64,000 bases of DNA from positions 806,001 through 870,000 of the forward strand of contig NZ_AP014546.1 of assembly GCF_016592555.1 (NCBI RefSeq), read 5' to 3'. A model generated the notes under the pieces. That model had not been told where the DNA came from, made no database searches, and was given only the letters and a program-made list of their open reading frames with translations. Of this stretch, positions 1 through 8,702 are shown one piece after another; position 1 is the first letter of the stretch; every line of letters starts with the position of its first letter. The translations under genes and the position numbers were made by a program. This DNA is from Neptunomonas japonica JAMM 1380 (GTDB lineage: Bacteria; Pseudomonadota; Gammaproteobacteria; Pseudomonadales; Balneatricaceae).

Positions 1-46
1 TGAAGGAGAGATCATGCTGGGTGGTGGCGGTGATGAGATGGTCTAG
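1..46 (+). CDS. fliG: Flagellar motor switch protein FliG, C-terminal end (partial)
   Basis: The window opens inside a gene whose last codons read EGEIMLGGGGDEMV before a TAG at 44-46. The charged tail ending in DEMV resembles the FliG C-terminus, and fliG normally lies directly before fliH. FliG is the rotor subunit of the C-ring that contacts the stator. Only 14 codons are visible, so the call rests on the tail and on the fliH neighbour 9 bp downstream. Confidence 0.8.
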   Translation, partial: EGEIMLGGGGDEMV

Positions 47-55
47 GCTATCGAT

Positions 56-856
56 ATGAAGTCATCAGAAAAGTTGCCTATTCGCTTTGAGTCTTCTGAG
101 TTGGTTAAGCCTGTTGAAAGCTGGCTGCTTCCTGAAGTGAATAGTCGCCATGTTGTCGGTTTTCATACAAAACCTGTTGAGCCCAAAGTCGATGCTATTA
201 CTGTTGTTGATGAAGAGATTGTTGCTGAAAAGGTAACGCTTGCTGAGTTAGAAGAAATACGCGAGCGGGCCTACGAAGAGGGTAAGGAAGCGGGTCGGCT
301 GGCAGGATACGATGCTGGTTTTCAGGAAGGTGATCAGCGTGGTTTTGCAGAAGCATTGGATAAAGGTAAGGTCGCAGTTGACGAGCAGTTACAAAAAGTA
401 GAAGCGTTGATTAAGTCATTGGATCTACCGTTGCAAAACCAGCATGATCAGATAGCTGAGTTGGTGACAGAATTGTCTTTGCATGTCGCAAGCGTGATAA
501 CTAAGCAGCAGTCCTCTGACTATAAAAATATTGTGCGTTCTTCTGTTTTAGAGGCTGTAGAGCTGCTCCCTAAGCAGTCGGGCGAGCTAGTAATTACAGT
601 GCACCCAGATGATGTGGAAGCGGTGTCGCTTATGGCTGATCAACAGCCAAGGTGGCGAGTAATCGCAGATGAGCAACTGGCTATGGGTGGCTGTTTGGTA
701 TCCACGGATGATAGTGTTATTGATTACTGCATAGAAACTCGATTCTCTGATGTATCCGAGCAATTGAGAGAGAGGCTTCAGAAGTTTCGGCATTCTAGCG
801 TTTCTGAAAATGACCTCCCACATAGTCGTAAAGAGGCTGGTGATGAGTCGTCCTGA
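56..856 (+). CDS. fliH: Flagellar assembly protein FliH
   Basis: 266 aa. FliH is the cytoplasmic regulator of the export ATPase FliI and links the FliH2-FliI complex to the C-ring protein FliN and to the export gate. The sequence shows an acidic N-terminal half, a glycine-spaced helical stretch ([19 protein letters not shown], roughly residues 77-95) typical of the FliH/YscL GxxxG repeats, and a C-terminal domain with [12 protein letters not shown]. It lies 9 bp after fliG, and its 3' end overlaps fliI by 14 bp, so translation is probably coupled. Length is in the usual range for Pseudomonas-type FliH. Confidence 0.93.
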   Translation: MKSSEKLPIRFESSELVKPVESWLLPEVNSRHVVGFHTKPVEPKVDAITVVDEEIVAEKVTLAELEEIRERAYEEGKEAGRLAGYDAGFQEGDQRGFAEALDKGKVAVDEQLQKVEALIKSLDLPLQNQHDQIAELVTELSLHVASVITKQQSSDYKNIVRSSVLEAVELLPKQSGELVITVHPDDVEAVSLMADQQPRWRVIADEQLAMGGCLVSTDDSVIDYCIETRFSDVSEQLRERLQKFRHSSVSENDLPHSRKEAGDESS

Positions 857-2189
857 TTTATCGCAAACAATTAAAAGCTTGGTTAGTCCCTCTTTGTCTG
901 AGCCAAAGCCACGTATTGAAGGGCGAATAACGCGCTTAATAGGTTTGACTATTGAGGCGGTAGGTTTGCAAGTGGCGGTTGGTGATAATTGTTTGATTAT
1001 TCTGTCTGCAACTCATGAAATTGAAGCTGAGGTTGTCGGTTTTTCTGGAGATCGAATTTACTTAATGCCTTTGCATGCAGTCGAAGGGCTATCTGCAGGA
1101 GCTAAGGTGGTTCCGCTTCGAGCGGGTCGAGACGTGCCTGTTGGCTTTGGTTTGTTGGGTCGAGTCTTGAATGGTGTGGGTGAGCCGCTTGATGGTAAAG
1201 GGCCCCTAGATTGTCAGCAGTCGACGACTCTGGCGGGAGAGGTTATTAATCCGCTATCGCGTTTTCCTATTGTTAATACGCTTGATGTGGGAATCAAAGC
1301 TATTAACGCGCTATTGACGGTAGGAAAGGGGCAGCGTTTGGGGTTGTTTGCTGGAAGTGGTGTAGGTAAGTCTGTATTGCTGGGAATGATGACGCGGGCT
1401 ACTGAGGCTGATATTACGATTGTTGGTTTGATTGGTGAACGTGGTCGAGAGGTTAAAGAGTTTATTGACCATAACCTTGGAGCGGAAGGTTTAGCTCGTT
1501 CTGTTGTCGTTGCTTCGCCTGCTGATGACTCTCCTTTAATGCGTTTGCGTGCTTCTCAATTAGCTACCCGTATTGCTGAATATTTTCGAGCCCAGGGTAA
1601 AAATGTATTGCTGTTGATGGACTCTTTAACTCGTTATGCTCAAGCACAACGTGAGATTGCGCTGGCGATAGGTGAGCCGCCTGCAACTAAGGGCTATCCT
1701 CCTTCTGTGTTTGCAAAGCTTCCGAAAATAGTTGAGCGTGCGGGTAATGATGCTACGGGTGAAGGCTCGATAACGGCTTTTTATACAGTGTTGACCGAAG
1801 GTGATGATCAGCAGGACCCTGTTGCGGATGCCGCGCGAGCTATACTAGATGGTCATATAGTGTTATCGCGACGTCTTGCAGAGCAGGGGCATTATCCGGC
1901 TATTGATGTAGAGGCTTCTATAAGCCGTGCTATGCCGCAAATTGTTACGCAGGAGCATATGGCGGCGGCGATGCGTTTTAAGCAACTGTTCTCAAAATTT
2001 CAGCAGAATGAAGATTTAATCGCTGTTGGTGCTTATGTGCGAGGGAGTGATCCAACAACGGATTTTGCTATTGAGCGGATGCCAACAATGCAGCAGTTCT
2101 TGCAGCAGGGGTTGCATGATGCTTATGATGTTGATGGTAGTTTGAAAATGTTAACAATGGCCTTGCAGCCAAGTGAGCCACCAAGGTAA
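843..2189 (+). CDS. fliI: Flagellum-specific ATPase FliI
   Basis: 448 aa from the ATG at 843, preferred over an upstream in-frame start at 810 because AAAGAGG lies at 830-836 and the N-terminus MSRPDLSQ fits the family. FliI is the hexameric F1-beta-like ATPase that delivers flagellar export substrates to the type III gate. Visible motifs are the Walker [12 protein letters not shown] near residue 168, the Walker B region [20 protein letters not shown], and [20 protein letters not shown]. It overlaps fliH by 14 bp and is followed 2 bp later by fliJ, forming the soluble export unit fliHIJ. Confidence 0.96.
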   Translation: MSRPDLSQTIKSLVSPSLSEPKPRIEGRITRLIGLTIEAVGLQVAVGDNCLIILSATHEIEAEVVGFSGDRIYLMPLHAVEGLSAGAKVVPLRAGRDVPVGFGLLGRVLNGVGEPLDGKGPLDCQQSTTLAGEVINPLSRFPIVNTLDVGIKAINALLTVGKGQRLGLFAGSGVGKSVLLGMMTRATEADITIVGLIGERGREVKEFIDHNLGAEGLARSVVVASPADDSPLMRLRASQLATRIAEYFRAQGKNVLLLMDSLTRYAQAQREIALAIGEPPATKGYPPSVFAKLPKIVERAGNDATGEGSITAFYTVLTEGDDQQDPVADAARAILDGHIVLSRRLAEQGHYPAIDVEASISRAMPQIVTQEHMAAAMRFKQLFSKFQQNEDLIAVGAYVRGSDPTTDFAIERMPTMQQFLQQGLHDAYDVDGSLKMLTMALQPSEPPR

Positions 2190-2191
2190 GT

Positions 2192-2635
2192 ATGAAGAAA
2201 CGTTCTGGGCGCTTAAAAGTTGTATTGGATCTGGCTGAAAAGCGTAAGAAGGATGCAGAGCGCTTTTTGGCAGAGCATATTCAGCGGGTTGAAACTGATA
2301 AAGGTCAGTTGGTTCAATTGGAACAGTATTTAGCTGAATATCAACAGACTTTCCGCCAAGCAACTGAGCAAGGTTTGACGATCGATCAGTTGCAAAATTA
2401 TCAGGCCTTTATGAATAAAATTGCAGTAGCGATTGAGCAGCATAAAAAATCTATGCAGTTGAATAAAAATCAGTTAGAGCATGTGAAGCAATATTGGGCA
2501 CAAATGCATGGTAAGTTTAAGGCAATAGATTCATTGGTTGATAAGGCGATTGATGATGAAAGGAAGGTGGTTGATAAAGCGCTTCAAAAGCAGCTTGATG
2601 AGCGCTCTCAGCTGAGTAGGACAAATTATATTTAA
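2192..2635 (+). CDS. fliJ: Flagellar export chaperone / central stalk protein FliJ
   Basis: 147 aa, almost entirely alpha-helical and rich in K, E and Q, predicted to form an antiparallel coiled coil. FliJ is the gamma-subunit-like stalk in the FliI hexamer; it promotes ATPase ring assembly and escorts export chaperones to FlhA. The start sequence MKKRSGRLKVVLDLAEKRKKDAE fits FliJ. It begins 2 bp after fliI and ends the fliHIJ unit; a 110-125 bp gap holding a sigma-54 promoter separates it from fliK. Confidence 0.9.
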   Translation: MKKRSGRLKVVLDLAEKRKKDAERFLAEHIQRVETDKGQLVQLEQYLAEYQQTFRQATEQGLTIDQLQNYQAFMNKIAVAIEQHKKSMQLNKNQLEHVKQYWAQMHGKFKAIDSLVDKAIDDERKVVDKALQKQLDERSQLSRTNYI

Positions 2636-2707
2636 AATCCACTGCTTCGGTTTGTAATAAAGTACGTTTCTTTCCTGTCATGAACTGTTTTGTCGTTTCT
2701 GATTAAT

Positions 2708-2723
2708 TGGCCTCGTTTTTGCT
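2708..2723 (+). promoter_or_regulatory. Sigma-54 promoter for fliK
   Basis: The sequence TGGCCTCGTTTTTGCT matches the RpoN consensus TGGC-N7-TTGCW exactly, with GG and GC at the right spacing. Transcription should begin about 12 nt past the -12 GC, near 2734, leaving a leader of about 27 nt before the fliK ATG. In Pseudomonas and Vibrio, fliK is an RpoN-dependent middle-class gene, which agrees with this site. Confidence 0.8.
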
Positions 2724-2760
2724 GAGATAATTATGTTAAGTCTAATTGGCGGAAAACTAT

Positions 2761-4452
2761 ATGGCTCCTCAAGTTGCTCAGCTCAGTGTTCTTCTTCAAC
2801 CTGCTAGTGTAAAAAATTTACCAACTATGGCTGGTATTCCTTCTAGTGCGCCATTAACAGATGGTTCGCTAGTGCCTGCTCAATTTAGCGAGCTGTTAAA
2901 AGAGATGGGGTTGGTGGCGAATAATGATGTGACTCCTTCTTCGTTAGCCGCAGGAATGGAATTGCCTGTTGAGGGACAAGAGTTGCCTGTTTTGCCCTCG
3001 GAATTGCCGTATTCTCCATTTCCTTTATCAGAAGCTGTTACTGACAAAGGTGGTGAAGAGCCTGTCATTGTTGCCGCGTCAGGTTTTTTGCCTGAATTAG
3101 ATATGACAATGCAGGGAGATATAACAGGAGGGGGTGCTCAGGTAGTAGAGCCTTCTCTGGTGCAGACAGCACAGGCAGCGCAGGCAGCGCAGGCAGCACA
3201 GACAGCACAGGCAGCGCAGGCAGCGCAGGCAGCGCAGGCAGCACAGACAGCACAGACAGCACAGACAGCACAGACAGCACAGACAGCACAGACAGCACAG
3301 ACAGCACAGACAGCACAGACAGCACAGACAGCACAGACAGCACAGACAGCACAGACAGCACAGACAGCAACCGCACAGACAGCACAGACAGCGCAGGCAG
3401 CGCAGGCAGCGCAGGCAGCACAGACAGCACAGACAGTACAGACAGCACAGACAGCACAGACAGCACAGACAGCACAGGCCGCACAGGCAGCACAGGCAGC
3501 ACAGACAGTACAGGCCGCACAGACAGCGCAGACAGCACAGACAGTACAGGCCGCACAGACAGCGCAGACAGCACAGACAGCACAGACCGCACGGACAGCA
3601 CAGACAGCACAGACAGCACAGACAGTAGAGACAGCACAGACAGAAGAAAATGGACAGGTAATACAGGCCACTGCAAGTGCACAGGTGATGCCAGTGCAGC
3701 AGGTGGCTTCTGAACCGCGTATAGATTCAAAGAAGGAGCCACTGCAGCAAACTCGTGATAATAATGTGTCTTTATCTTCTGCAGTTGTTGGTGTGAATGG
3801 CTCTCGTCAAGAACCTGTTGCAAATGGTGTCATTGGTCAGCAGGCCGCTGTTTTTCCTGTGATTCCTATAGGTCAGAAGGAGGTGTTGGCAGGCGGGAAT
3901 ACGTTGTCGCAAGGCAGTGCTGCTGAGTCATCTGATGTTGCTGCGCAAATGCGAGATCGGCCAGGTGATATATATTCATTAGGGTCGACTCATCAACCAA
4001 CGCTTGTGAAGCCTACAGCGAGTATCCAAATGCAGATGCCGATAGGTATGCCACCAATGCATCCGGGTTGGCAGCAGGCGATGTCTGAACGGGTCATGTG
4101 GGCAGCAGGTCAGCAAGTACAAACCGCAACCATGCAGTTGGATCCTCCTGAATTAGGTGCTTTGCAGGTTAAGCTGCAAATCTTTCAGGATCAGGTAAAT
4201 GTTACTTTTACATCACCTAATGCTGGCGTTAGGGATGCAGTTGAGCAGAGTTTGCCTCGATTGCGGGAAATGCTAGCTGAACAGGGTATGGATCTTGGTG
4301 AGTCTTTTGTTAATGATGAATCGTCCGACCAAGGGCGCCAACAAAGAGAGCTGCTCTCCGATGGGAGTTATCCAACAGTAGGTGAGCAAGAGGTGGTCGG
4401 ATCGCCAGAAAAAGGCAGTGTAGGATTATCTTTAGTAGATTATTATGCATAG
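2761..4452 (+). CDS. fliK: Flagellar hook-length control protein FliK with expanded AQT repeat
   Basis: 563 aa from the ATG at 2761 (GGCGGA about 7 nt upstream); an in-frame TTG at 2746 would add five residues. FliK is exported during hook assembly, acts as the hook-length ruler and, through its C-terminal domain, switches FlhB specificity to filament-type substrates. The C-terminal Flg_hook domain is clear (QTATMQLDPPELGALQVKLQ, then VTFTSPNAGVRDAVEQSLPRLREML). About 161 residues in the middle are a tandem Ala-Gln-Thr array (3160-3642) that makes the protein much longer than the roughly 400 aa common in enterics. Transcription is probably monocistronic from the sigma-54 site at 2708-2723. 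Confidence 0.93.
   Translation: MAPQVAQLSVLLQPASVKNLPTMAGIPSSAPLTDGSLVPAQFSELLKEMGLVANNDVTPSSLAAGMELPVEGQELPVLPSELPYSPFPLSEAVTDKGGEEPVIVAASGFLPELDMTMQGDITGGGAQVVEPSLVQTAQAAQAAQAAQTAQAAQAAQAAQAAQTAQTAQTAQTAQTAQTAQTAQTAQTAQTAQTAQTAQTAQTATAQTAQTAQAAQAAQAAQTAQTVQTAQTAQTAQTAQAAQAAQAAQTVQAAQTAQTAQTVQAAQTAQTAQTAQTARTAQTAQTAQTVETAQTEENGQVIQATASAQVMPVQQVASEPRIDSKKEPLQQTRDNNVSLSSAVVGVNGSRQEPVANGVIGQQAAVFPVIPIGQKEVLAGGNTLSQGSAAESSDVAAQMRDRPGDIYSLGSTHQPTLVKPTASIQMQMPIGMPPMHPGWQQAMSERVMWAAGQQVQTATMQLDPPELGALQVKLQIFQDQVNVTFTSPNAGVRDAVEQSLPRLREMLAEQGMDLGESFVNDESSDQGRQQRELLSDGSYPTVGEQEVVGSPEKGSVGLSLVDYYA
3160..3642 (+). repeat. In-frame 9-bp tandem repeat (GCACAGACA, Ala-Gln-Thr) in fliK
   Basis: Roughly 53-54 units of a 9-bp repeat run through the middle of fliK. 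The dominant unit is GCA CAG ACA (AQT); variants give AQA, VQT, VQA, and single ART and VET units. One imperfect junction (ACA GCA ACC GCA) interrupts the array near 3363-3375. A block around 3230-3370 is nearly identical, which points to recent slippage or unequal crossing over. Because the unit is a multiple of three, copy changes alter protein length without shifting the frame. Confidence 0.97.
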
Positions 4453-4534
4453 ACGATAGTTAGCTATCTATATGTTATATTTAAAGGATAGTTTTGTATC
4501 TTGTTGTTGTGTGGTAATAATTTAGGGGTTTGTA

Positions 4535-5044
4535 ATGGCTGAAGAGATAGCTGCGGAAGGTGCTGAGGGCGGAAAATCAAAAAAGAAGCTCATTATATTT
4601 ATAGCGATTGGTTTTGTAGTTGTTGCATTACTGGGCGCAGGAGCTGCTTATTTTTTATTAGGTAATGAGGCTGCTGAGCCGGCCGTTGCTGCTGAGCCAG
4701 TACGTAAAGATGCAATATACTCTAAAGTACGTACGTTGGGTGGTAAACCGTCATTTGTCGCGACACTTAAATCTGCGGATGGGAAAAGGCATTTTTTGCG
4801 TACTTTTGTTGAGGCTAAAAGCAGAGATCAGGATGTTGTTGATGCATTGACTTTACATATGCCATTGGTTGTTTCTCGTTTGAATCATCTTTTTAGTTCG
4901 CAGTCATTTGATGAGTTACAAACGATTGAAGGTAAAGAAAAATTGCGACAAGCGTCCACACAGCTAGTGCAAGAATTTTTGCAGGAAAAAATCGGAAAGC
5001 CTGGTATTGAGAAAATTTTATTTACTGATTTTGTGATGCAGTAA
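4535..5044 (+). CDS. fliL: Flagellar basal body-associated protein FliL
   Basis: 169 aa. FliL is a single-pass inner-membrane protein that rings the stator at the motor and supports torque. After a short charged N-terminus with a KSKKK stretch there is one membrane segment (LIIFIAIGFVVVALLGAGAA, about residues 18-40), followed by a periplasmic FliL domain ending FTDFVMQ, which is characteristic. It opens the fliLMNOPQR-flhB unit; the next gene starts 20 bp later. No clear sigma-54 site is visible in the 82 bp before it. Confidence 0.94.
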   Translation: MAEEIAAEGAEGGKSKKKLIIFIAIGFVVVALLGAGAAYFLLGNEAAEPAVAAEPVRKDAIYSKVRTLGGKPSFVATLKSADGKRHFLRTFVEAKSRDQDVVDALTLHMPLVVSRLNHLFSSQSFDELQTIEGKEKLRQASTQLVQEFLQEKIGKPGIEKILFTDFVMQ

Positions 5045-5064
5045 AGTCAGGAGACTGAATATCA

Positions 5065-6045
5065 ATGTCGGTTAAAGATCTACTATCTCAAGAGGAAATT
5101 GATGCGCTTCTACATGGTGTTGATGACGGAGATGTTGAAACTGTAGAAGAGCCAGAAGAGTACGAGTCTGGCGATATTCGGCCTTATGATCTTGCCAGTC
5201 ATGAGCGTATCGTCCGTGGCAGGATGCCGACACTTGAGATGATTAACGAGCGCTTTGCTCGTTTTACTCGAAGTAGTTTATTTAATTTACTAAGAAAAAC
5301 GACTGATGTGACCGTTGGTGGTGTTCAGGTCATGAAGTATGGTGACTATATCCATACACTTTATGTCCCAACTAGCATGAACTTAGTAAAGGTAGCTCCG
5401 TTGCGAGGTACTGCCTTATTTATTATGGATGCTAAATTAGTCTTTAAATTGGTAGATAATTTTTTTGGTGGAGATGGGCGGCACGCTAAAATTGAAGGGC
5501 GTGACTTTACTCCGACAGAAACACGTCTAGTTTATAAAACACTGGATCTACTTTTTTTAGACTTGGTAGAGGCTTGGAAGCCTGTGATGGAATTGAATTT
5601 TCAGAAGGTGGGTCACGAAATGAACCCGGCAATGGCTAATGCTGTAGGGCCTTCTGAAGTTGTGGTTGTGAGCACTTTTCAAGTCGATTTGGAAGGCGGT
5701 GCAGGCGAATTCCATATAACCATGCCTTACTCTATGCTAGAGCCTATCAGGGACCTATTAGTTTCAGGTTTTCAGCGTTCTGAAGATGAAAAAGACGATC
5801 GTTGGGTTAAAGCATTGCGGCGCGATATTATACTGGCTCCTATGAAGTTGGATTTGTGTATTGCTAAGCGAGAATTAACGCTGCGTAATGTAATGGCATT
5901 GGAAGCGGGCGATATTATTCCCATAGAAATACCTGAAAACTTAACCTTGAAAGCCAATTCCGTCCCTGTTTTTAATTGTAAAATGGGCACGTCGCGTGGC
6001 AATCTTGCCGTTAAAATTGTTGATCAAATAGCTAAGCATGAATAA
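5065..6045 (+). CDS. fliM: Flagellar motor switch protein FliM
   Basis: 326 aa. FliM is the C-ring subunit that binds phosphorylated CheY and, with FliG and FliN, sets rotation direction. The N-terminal CheY-binding peptide is visible (LLSQEEIDALLHG), followed by the middle CheC-like domain (RPYDLASHERIVRGRMPTLE and onwards) and a C-terminal SpoA domain homologous to FliN (about residues 255-322, GDIIPIEIPENL). A GGAG lies ahead of the ATG. It sits between fliL and fliN in one transcription unit. Confidence 0.97.
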   Translation: MSVKDLLSQEEIDALLHGVDDGDVETVEEPEEYESGDIRPYDLASHERIVRGRMPTLEMINERFARFTRSSLFNLLRKTTDVTVGGVQVMKYGDYIHTLYVPTSMNLVKVAPLRGTALFIMDAKLVFKLVDNFFGGDGRHAKIEGRDFTPTETRLVYKTLDLLFLDLVEAWKPVMELNFQKVGHEMNPAMANAVGPSEVVVVSTFQVDLEGGAGEFHITMPYSMLEPIRDLLVSGFQRSEDEKDDRWVKALRRDIILAPMKLDLCIAKRELTLRNVMALEAGDIIPIEIPENLTLKANSVPVFNCKMGTSRGNLAVKIVDQIAKHE

Positions 6046-6070
6046 TGTATAAACTACCAGAGTTGCCTGT

Positions 6071-6475
6071 ATGAGTGATGAAACAGAAAATAACGAAATG
6101 GACAGTGATCAGCAAGCAATGGCTGATGAGTGGGCTTCTGCATTAGAAGAGCAAACAGAGGAAGCTGCATCAGTTGATTTTGACGAGCTTTTAGATGAGT
6201 CCGTTCCTATCTCGGATCCTAAGTTAGATGTTATTCTGGATATACCAGTGACGTTGTCAATGGAGGTCGGGAATACGGATATTTCTATTAGAAACTTACT
6301 GCAGCTAAGTCAGGGGTCTGTAGTTGAGTTGGATCGCGTGGCAGGGGAGCCGCTAGATGTAATGATCAACGGGACTTTAATAGCTCATGGTGAAGTTGTT
6401 GTTGTTAATGATCGTTATGGTATCCGGTTAACTGATGTGATTAGCCCGCAAGAGCGAATTAAGCATTTACGTTGA
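6071..6475 (+). CDS. fliN: Flagellar motor switch protein FliN
   Basis: 134 aa. FliN forms the lower C-ring with FliM and docks FliH-FliI during export. An acidic N-terminal extension of about 50 residues precedes the SpoA domain (DIPVTLSMEVGNTDISIRNL, then LDVMINGTLIAHGEVVVVND and the end ISPQERIKHLR), which is nearly canonical. The stop codon overlaps the fliO start by one base. Confidence 0.96.
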   Translation: MSDETENNEMDSDQQAMADEWASALEEQTEEAASVDFDELLDESVPISDPKLDVILDIPVTLSMEVGNTDISIRNLLQLSQGSVVELDRVAGEPLDVMINGTLIAHGEVVVVNDRYGIRLTDVISPQERIKHLR

Positions 6476-6900
6476 TGAATAAATACTGTCTGAAAGGTCT
6501 TAAGTTCGCACTTTTATTGTTATCGAGCATCTCTTTGGCTGCGGAGGATGTGCCTGCATCTAATGTTAGAGAAGATGTTTTGACTTCACAGGCTATTATG
6601 CAGGTGCTTTTTGGTCTCGCGTTAGTAATTGTCATTATTCTTATACTTGCCTGGGTCCTGCGTCGAGTATCTAATCTTCAGCAGTCTCATCAGAAAATGA
6701 AAATTGTGTCTTCTCTTTCTCTTGGTACGCGTGAAAAGGCTGTGTTGATTGAGGTTGGTGATAGACAAGTTTTGTTAGGTGTGTCTCCTGGCTCAGTATC
6801 GTTATTGGAATCTTTCTCTGAGCGTGTCATAACAGCTTCACCTGATAGTGAGTTTGATAAAAAGTTAAAACAAAGCCTTGATGCGGGGAGCTCTGAATGA
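6475..6900 (+). CDS. fliO: Flagellar biosynthesis protein FliO
   Basis: 141 aa from the ATG at 6475, which shares its A with the fliN TGA (6473-6475). FliO is the small membrane scaffold for assembly of the FliPQR export-gate core. A hydrophobic N-terminus resembling a signal peptide ([14 protein letters not shown]) precedes one strong membrane helix ([19 protein letters not shown], about residues 43-61) and a cytoplasmic domain with [20 protein letters not shown]. It overlaps fliP by 4 bp (ATGA). Confidence 0.9.
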   Translation: MNKYCLKGLKFALLLLSSISLAAEDVPASNVREDVLTSQAIMQVLFGLALVIVIILILAWVLRRVSNLQQSHQKMKIVSSLSLGTREKAVLIEVGDRQVLLGVSPGSVSLLESFSERVITASPDSEFDKKLKQSLDAGSSE

Positions 6901-7634
6901 GGCTTGCATGTGTAGTTATGCTTGCGTTATTTTCGGGGCACGCGATGGCTGCTGATGTCGGAATACCTGCATTTAATCTGACGACCAACGAAGCAGGTGA
7001 AACTAGTTACAGCGTGACGATTCAAATTCTTGCGCTAATGACTATGCTGACTTTCTTGCCAGCTATGTTGATGATGATGACGTCTTTTACGCGCATTATT
7101 ATTGTTTTTGCTATATTACGCCAAGCTTTGGGTTTACAGCAGTCGCCGTCAAATCAGGTGATGATGGGTTTGGCTTTATTTTTAACTTTTTTTATTATGA
7201 CTCCGGTACTAGAAGAAGTTAATGAAGTGGCGATTCAGCCATATATTAATGAAGAGTTGGATACACTGAGTGCTCTTCAGGCTGCGGGAGAGCCTTTTCA
7301 TCGTTTTATGATTCATCAAACGAGGGAGAATGACCTAAACTTATTTCTACGCATCTCAAAATCGCCTCCTGTTGAGTCTGCGGATCAGGTGCCTTTTACT
7401 GTGCTTGTTCCCGCCTTTGTAACCAGTGAGTTGAAAACAGCCTTTCAAATTGGCTTTATGCTGTTTATTCCTTTCCTAGTTATCGATTTAGTTGTAGCTA
7501 GTGTGTTGATGGCGATGGGGATGATGATGCTTTCACCTGTTATTATATCTTTGCCTTTCAAAATTATGCTGTTTGTCTTGGTGGATGGGTGGGCTATGAT
7601 TATAGGTACGCTTGCTGCCAGTTTCGGAATCTAG
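6897..7634 (+). CDS. fliP: Flagellar export gate protein FliP
   Basis: 245 aa. FliP forms the pentameric core of the export channel. A cleavable signal peptide is evident ([18 protein letters not shown]), as in other gammaproteobacterial FliP. The conserved body contains [35 protein letters not shown] and the C-terminal [16 protein letters not shown]. It starts in an ATGA overlap with fliO and is followed 9 bp later by fliQ. Confidence 0.97.
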   Translation: MRLACVVMLALFSGHAMAADVGIPAFNLTTNEAGETSYSVTIQILALMTMLTFLPAMLMMMTSFTRIIIVFAILRQALGLQQSPSNQVMMGLALFLTFFIMTPVLEEVNEVAIQPYINEELDTLSALQAAGEPFHRFMIHQTRENDLNLFLRISKSPPVESADQVPFTVLVPAFVTSELKTAFQIGFMLFIPFLVIDLVVASVLMAMGMMMLSPVIISLPFKIMLFVLVDGWAMIIGTLAASFGI

Positions 7635-7643
7635 GAGTGCTGC

Positions 7644-7913
7644 ATGACACCTCAGATAATGCTAGATGTTTTTGGTGAAGCCATCTGGCTTGTAATTACT
7701 TTGGTGTTGGTTATTGTTGTACCTAGTTTGCTTGTAGGGTTGTTAATTGCTATTTTTCAAGCAGCAACCCAAATCAATGAGCAGACGCTAAGTTTCTTAC
7801 CGCGTTTGATGGTTATTTTATTGATTATTTTGTTTATGGGGCCTTGGATGGTCACTAAGCTGACTGATCAATTTCATAAGATTTTCGAAAGCATTCCTGT
7901 CATGATTGGGTAG
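7644..7913 (+). CDS. fliQ: Flagellar export gate protein FliQ
   Basis: 89 aa with two membrane helices, the usual size for FliQ. The signature GLLIAIFQAATQINEQTLSF is present between the helices. FliQ subunits surround the FliP5-FliR1 core of the export gate. The ATG at 7644 follows GGAG in 'taggagtgctgc'; fliR begins 3 bp after the stop. Confidence 0.97.
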   Translation: MTPQIMLDVFGEAIWLVITLVLVIVVPSLLVGLLIAIFQAATQINEQTLSFLPRLMVILLIILFMGPWMVTKLTDQFHKIFESIPVMIG

Positions 7914-7916
7914 CCT

Positions 7917-8702
7917 ATGTTGGATATAGGTTTGCTTCAGTTAGAGCAATGGACATCCACCTTTCTATTTCCTTTTTTTCGTATAGCATCATTTTTAATG
8001 GCCATGCCCATGATTGGTACACAGCTAGTGCCTATGCGTATTAGGCTGGGGTTAGCTTTGGCGATGACGGCTGTGCTATTGCCAGTGCTCCCTGTACCAC
8101 CTGTTGCTGATGGTTTGTCGTTTCAAACGTATATTTTGATAGCTCAGCAAATCTTGATTGGGGCGATACTAGGGTTTACATTGCATATTATGTTCCAAAT
8201 ATTTGCTGTAGGTGGGCAGTTGATTGCAAACCAGATGGGGTTGGGGTTTGCGTCTATGACTGATCCTGTCAACGGCGTTTCAGTCGTTGTGTTGGGGCAG
8301 TTCTACCTCATGTTGACGATGCTGATGTTTCTTGCCATGAATGGTCATTTAGTGATGATTAATGTGGTTACGCAAAGTTTCGATATACTGCCTGTTGCAG
8401 TGGTGGATTTTTCAGCTATCAAATTTATGGATGTTGCGTTAGCGGGCACTTGGATGTTTAGTGGTGCATTGCTTATGTCGCTGCCGGCTGTTACATCGCT
8501 GCTAGTGATTAATTTATCTTTCGGCATTATGACTAAAGCCGCTCCTCAGTTGAATATCTTTGCGATCGGTTTCCCCTTTACGATGGTGATGGGGCTTTTA
8601 ATTACGTGGGTTAGTTTGTCAGGCTTTTTGGGGCAGTTCGAATTAATTGCTGATCATGCGTTGGGTGTAATAAGTCAGTTGATCGAGGTGACTGATGGCT
8701 GA
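7917..8702 (+). CDS. fliR: Flagellar export gate protein FliR
   Basis: 261 aa, with six or more hydrophobic segments. FliR is the single-copy subunit completing the FliP5Q4R1 export gate. Conserved stretches include FRIASFLMAMPMIGTQLVPMR, QQILIGAILGFTLHIMFQIF and GQLIANQMGLGFASMTDPVNG. Its 3' end overlaps flhB by 8 bp, so translation of the two is probably coupled. Confidence 0.96.
   Translation: MLDIGLLQLEQWTSTFLFPFFRIASFLMAMPMIGTQLVPMRIRLGLALAMTAVLLPVLPVPPVADGLSFQTYILIAQQILIGAILGFTLHIMFQIFAVGGQLIANQMGLGFASMTDPVNGVSVVVLGQFYLMLTMLMFLAMNGHLVMINVVTQSFDILPVAVVDFSAIKFMDVALAGTWMFSGALLMSLPAVTSLLVINLSFGIMTKAAPQLNIFAIGFPFTMVMGLLITWVSLSGFLGQFELIADHALGVISQLIEVTDG

Noticed and set aside
3160..3642. Possibility that the 9-bp array is a CRISPR or an intergenic satellite
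   Set aside because: There are no spacers, and the array is in frame within an otherwise intact fliK.
3065..3823. Long minus-strand open frames (up to 252 aa) rich in Val-Leu-Ser or Ala-Cys-Val opposite fliK
   Set aside because: They are the mirror of the 9-bp repeat, which has no stop in several frames. The translated products are pure low complexity with no start signals.
4455..4468. GATAG-TTAG-CTATC hairpin after fliK
   Set aside because: A 5-bp AT-rich stem without a T-run is too weak to call a terminator.
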